NCBI GenBank assembly: GCA_946886805.1
Contig: CAMPJM010000241.1
Location: forward strand, 1-6,472
Source: an uncultured Flammeovirgaceae bacterium
GTDB taxonomy: Bacteria; Bacteroidota; Bacteroidia; Cytophagales; Cyclobacteriaceae
DNA: 6,472 nucleotides
Direction of reading: 5' to 3'
The position numbers were made by a program, and so were the translations under genes. The notes under the pieces were generated by a model. It was not told the DNA's origin, ran no database searches, and saw only the letters and a list, made by a program, of their open reading frames with translations. Below are positions 6,128 to 6,472 of this stretch, piece by piece. Within the stretch, counting starts at the first letter, position 1, and each line of letters opens with the position of its first letter.

Positions 6128-6472
6128 TTATGCTTTTTGTTTCTGCTTCTGCTTGCTGGCAACTTCAGGAGAATACTTGCTCCATTGATTTTCCCCTTTT
6201 GGGACTTTTGGAACTATTTCTTCTGTTTTTATTTTGCTTACTTTTTTTGTGAGTTTTTCAGCACCTTCTACAGTTTGATCCGTTCCCGTAGGTTTCACAT
6301 CAACCAAGCCATTGGTTTTCATTACATGACTGATTGGATCTTCAATATATTGCCACGTTTCTCCTAGTCCCGGGCTTTTTCCTTCATTCCAGGGACCTCT
6401 CACACTTTCACCATTTGACATATTAAAGTAGGTGTTGGAATAACGAGGGTCTCCCTGCATTACTCCCGGCGG
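6128..6472 (-). CDS. Manganese catalase, C-terminal 114 residues (5' end outside window)
   Basis: Non-haem dimanganese catalases convert hydrogen peroxide to water and oxygen in the cytoplasm. The frame is open through the right edge and ends at TAA 6128-6130. The visible part starts PPGVMQGDPRYSNTYFNMSN and continues RGPWNEG, the conserved C-terminal segment that follows the four-helix catalytic bundle in this family. The Glu/His manganese ligands themselves lie outside the window, so activity cannot be judged. The Met at 6458-6460 is internal, not the start. Past the family core comes a tail of about 70 residues, rich in Lys, Thr and Val, ending SKQKQKQKA; the last codons are a short CAG-AA(A/G) repeat. 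The next gene, a DsbA-like protein, begins 17 nt downstream on the same strand, probably in the same operon. Family call is strong despite truncation. Confidence 0.88.
   Translation of the reverse strand, partial: PPGVMQGDPRYSNTYFNMSNGESVRGPWNEGKSPGLGETWQYIEDPISHVMKTNGLVDVKPTGTDQTVEGAEKLTKKVSKIKTEEIVPKVPKGENQWSKYSPEVASKQKQKQKA

Noticed and set aside
5865..6367. Plus-strand frames opposite the DsbA-like gene and catalase
   Set aside because: Antisense to clear coding sequence; the hydrophobic character comes from reading lysine-rich codons in reverse.
6458..6460. ATG as the start of a 110-aa gene
   Set aside because: The frame stays open to the window edge and the upstream residues PPGV belong to the conserved manganese-catalase sequence.
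1..6472. CRISPR array, tRNA, rRNA, insertion sequence or prophage
   Set aside because: No regularly spaced repeats, no cloverleaf-like segments and no transposase or phage proteins were seen on either strand.

Overview
The window is an AT-rich bacterial chromosome segment holding a high-affinity phosphate-uptake (Pst) locus with a small redox locus beside it. I infer a member of the Bacteroidota, probably Flavobacteriia or Cytophagia. The reasons are a TAnnTTTG-type promoter hexamer upstream of pstS, sparse Shine-Dalgarno sequences, AT-rich leaders, and the style of the Pst and manganese-catalase proteins. This assignment is moderate confidence because no 16S or marker gene is present.

Layout. 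Bases 1-4435 are a minus-strand phosphate cluster transcribed right to left. In order of transcription it holds pstS (phosphate-binding lipoprotein), a 288-nt gap with a perfect 11-bp stem-loop, pstC and pstA (permeases, overlapping by 8 nt), pstB (ATPase, 13 nt later) and phoU (29 nt later, cut by the left edge). A 199-nt divergent intergenic region (4436-4634) lies upstream of pstS. It holds an 11-nt-phased array of TTAACA-like repeats that looks like a Pho box, and a candidate promoter. A second, plus-strand PhoU paralogue (4635-5330) reads away from this region. It meets convergently, with a 12-nt gap, a minus-strand pair: a DsbA/thioredoxin-fold protein with an unusual CCWS active-site motif (5343-6110), preceded by the C-terminal part of a manganese catalase running off the right edge (6128-6472).

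How the parts work together. PstS captures phosphate at the outer face of the inner membrane, PstC and PstA form the channel, and PstB powers import. In well-studied bacteria PhoU couples transporter activity to the PhoR/PhoB two-component system, which binds Pho boxes. Having two PhoU proteins around one pst locus, one with an altered first metal-binding motif, suggests divided roles. The catalase and DsbA-like genes are probably a separate peroxide/thiol unit that is only adjacent.

I found no tRNA, rRNA, CRISPR array, insertion sequence or prophage gene, and nothing that amounts to an undescribed system. The points most worth checking are the Pho-box array, the second PhoU, the CCWS motif, the TTG start of pstC and the structured pstS-pstC gap.
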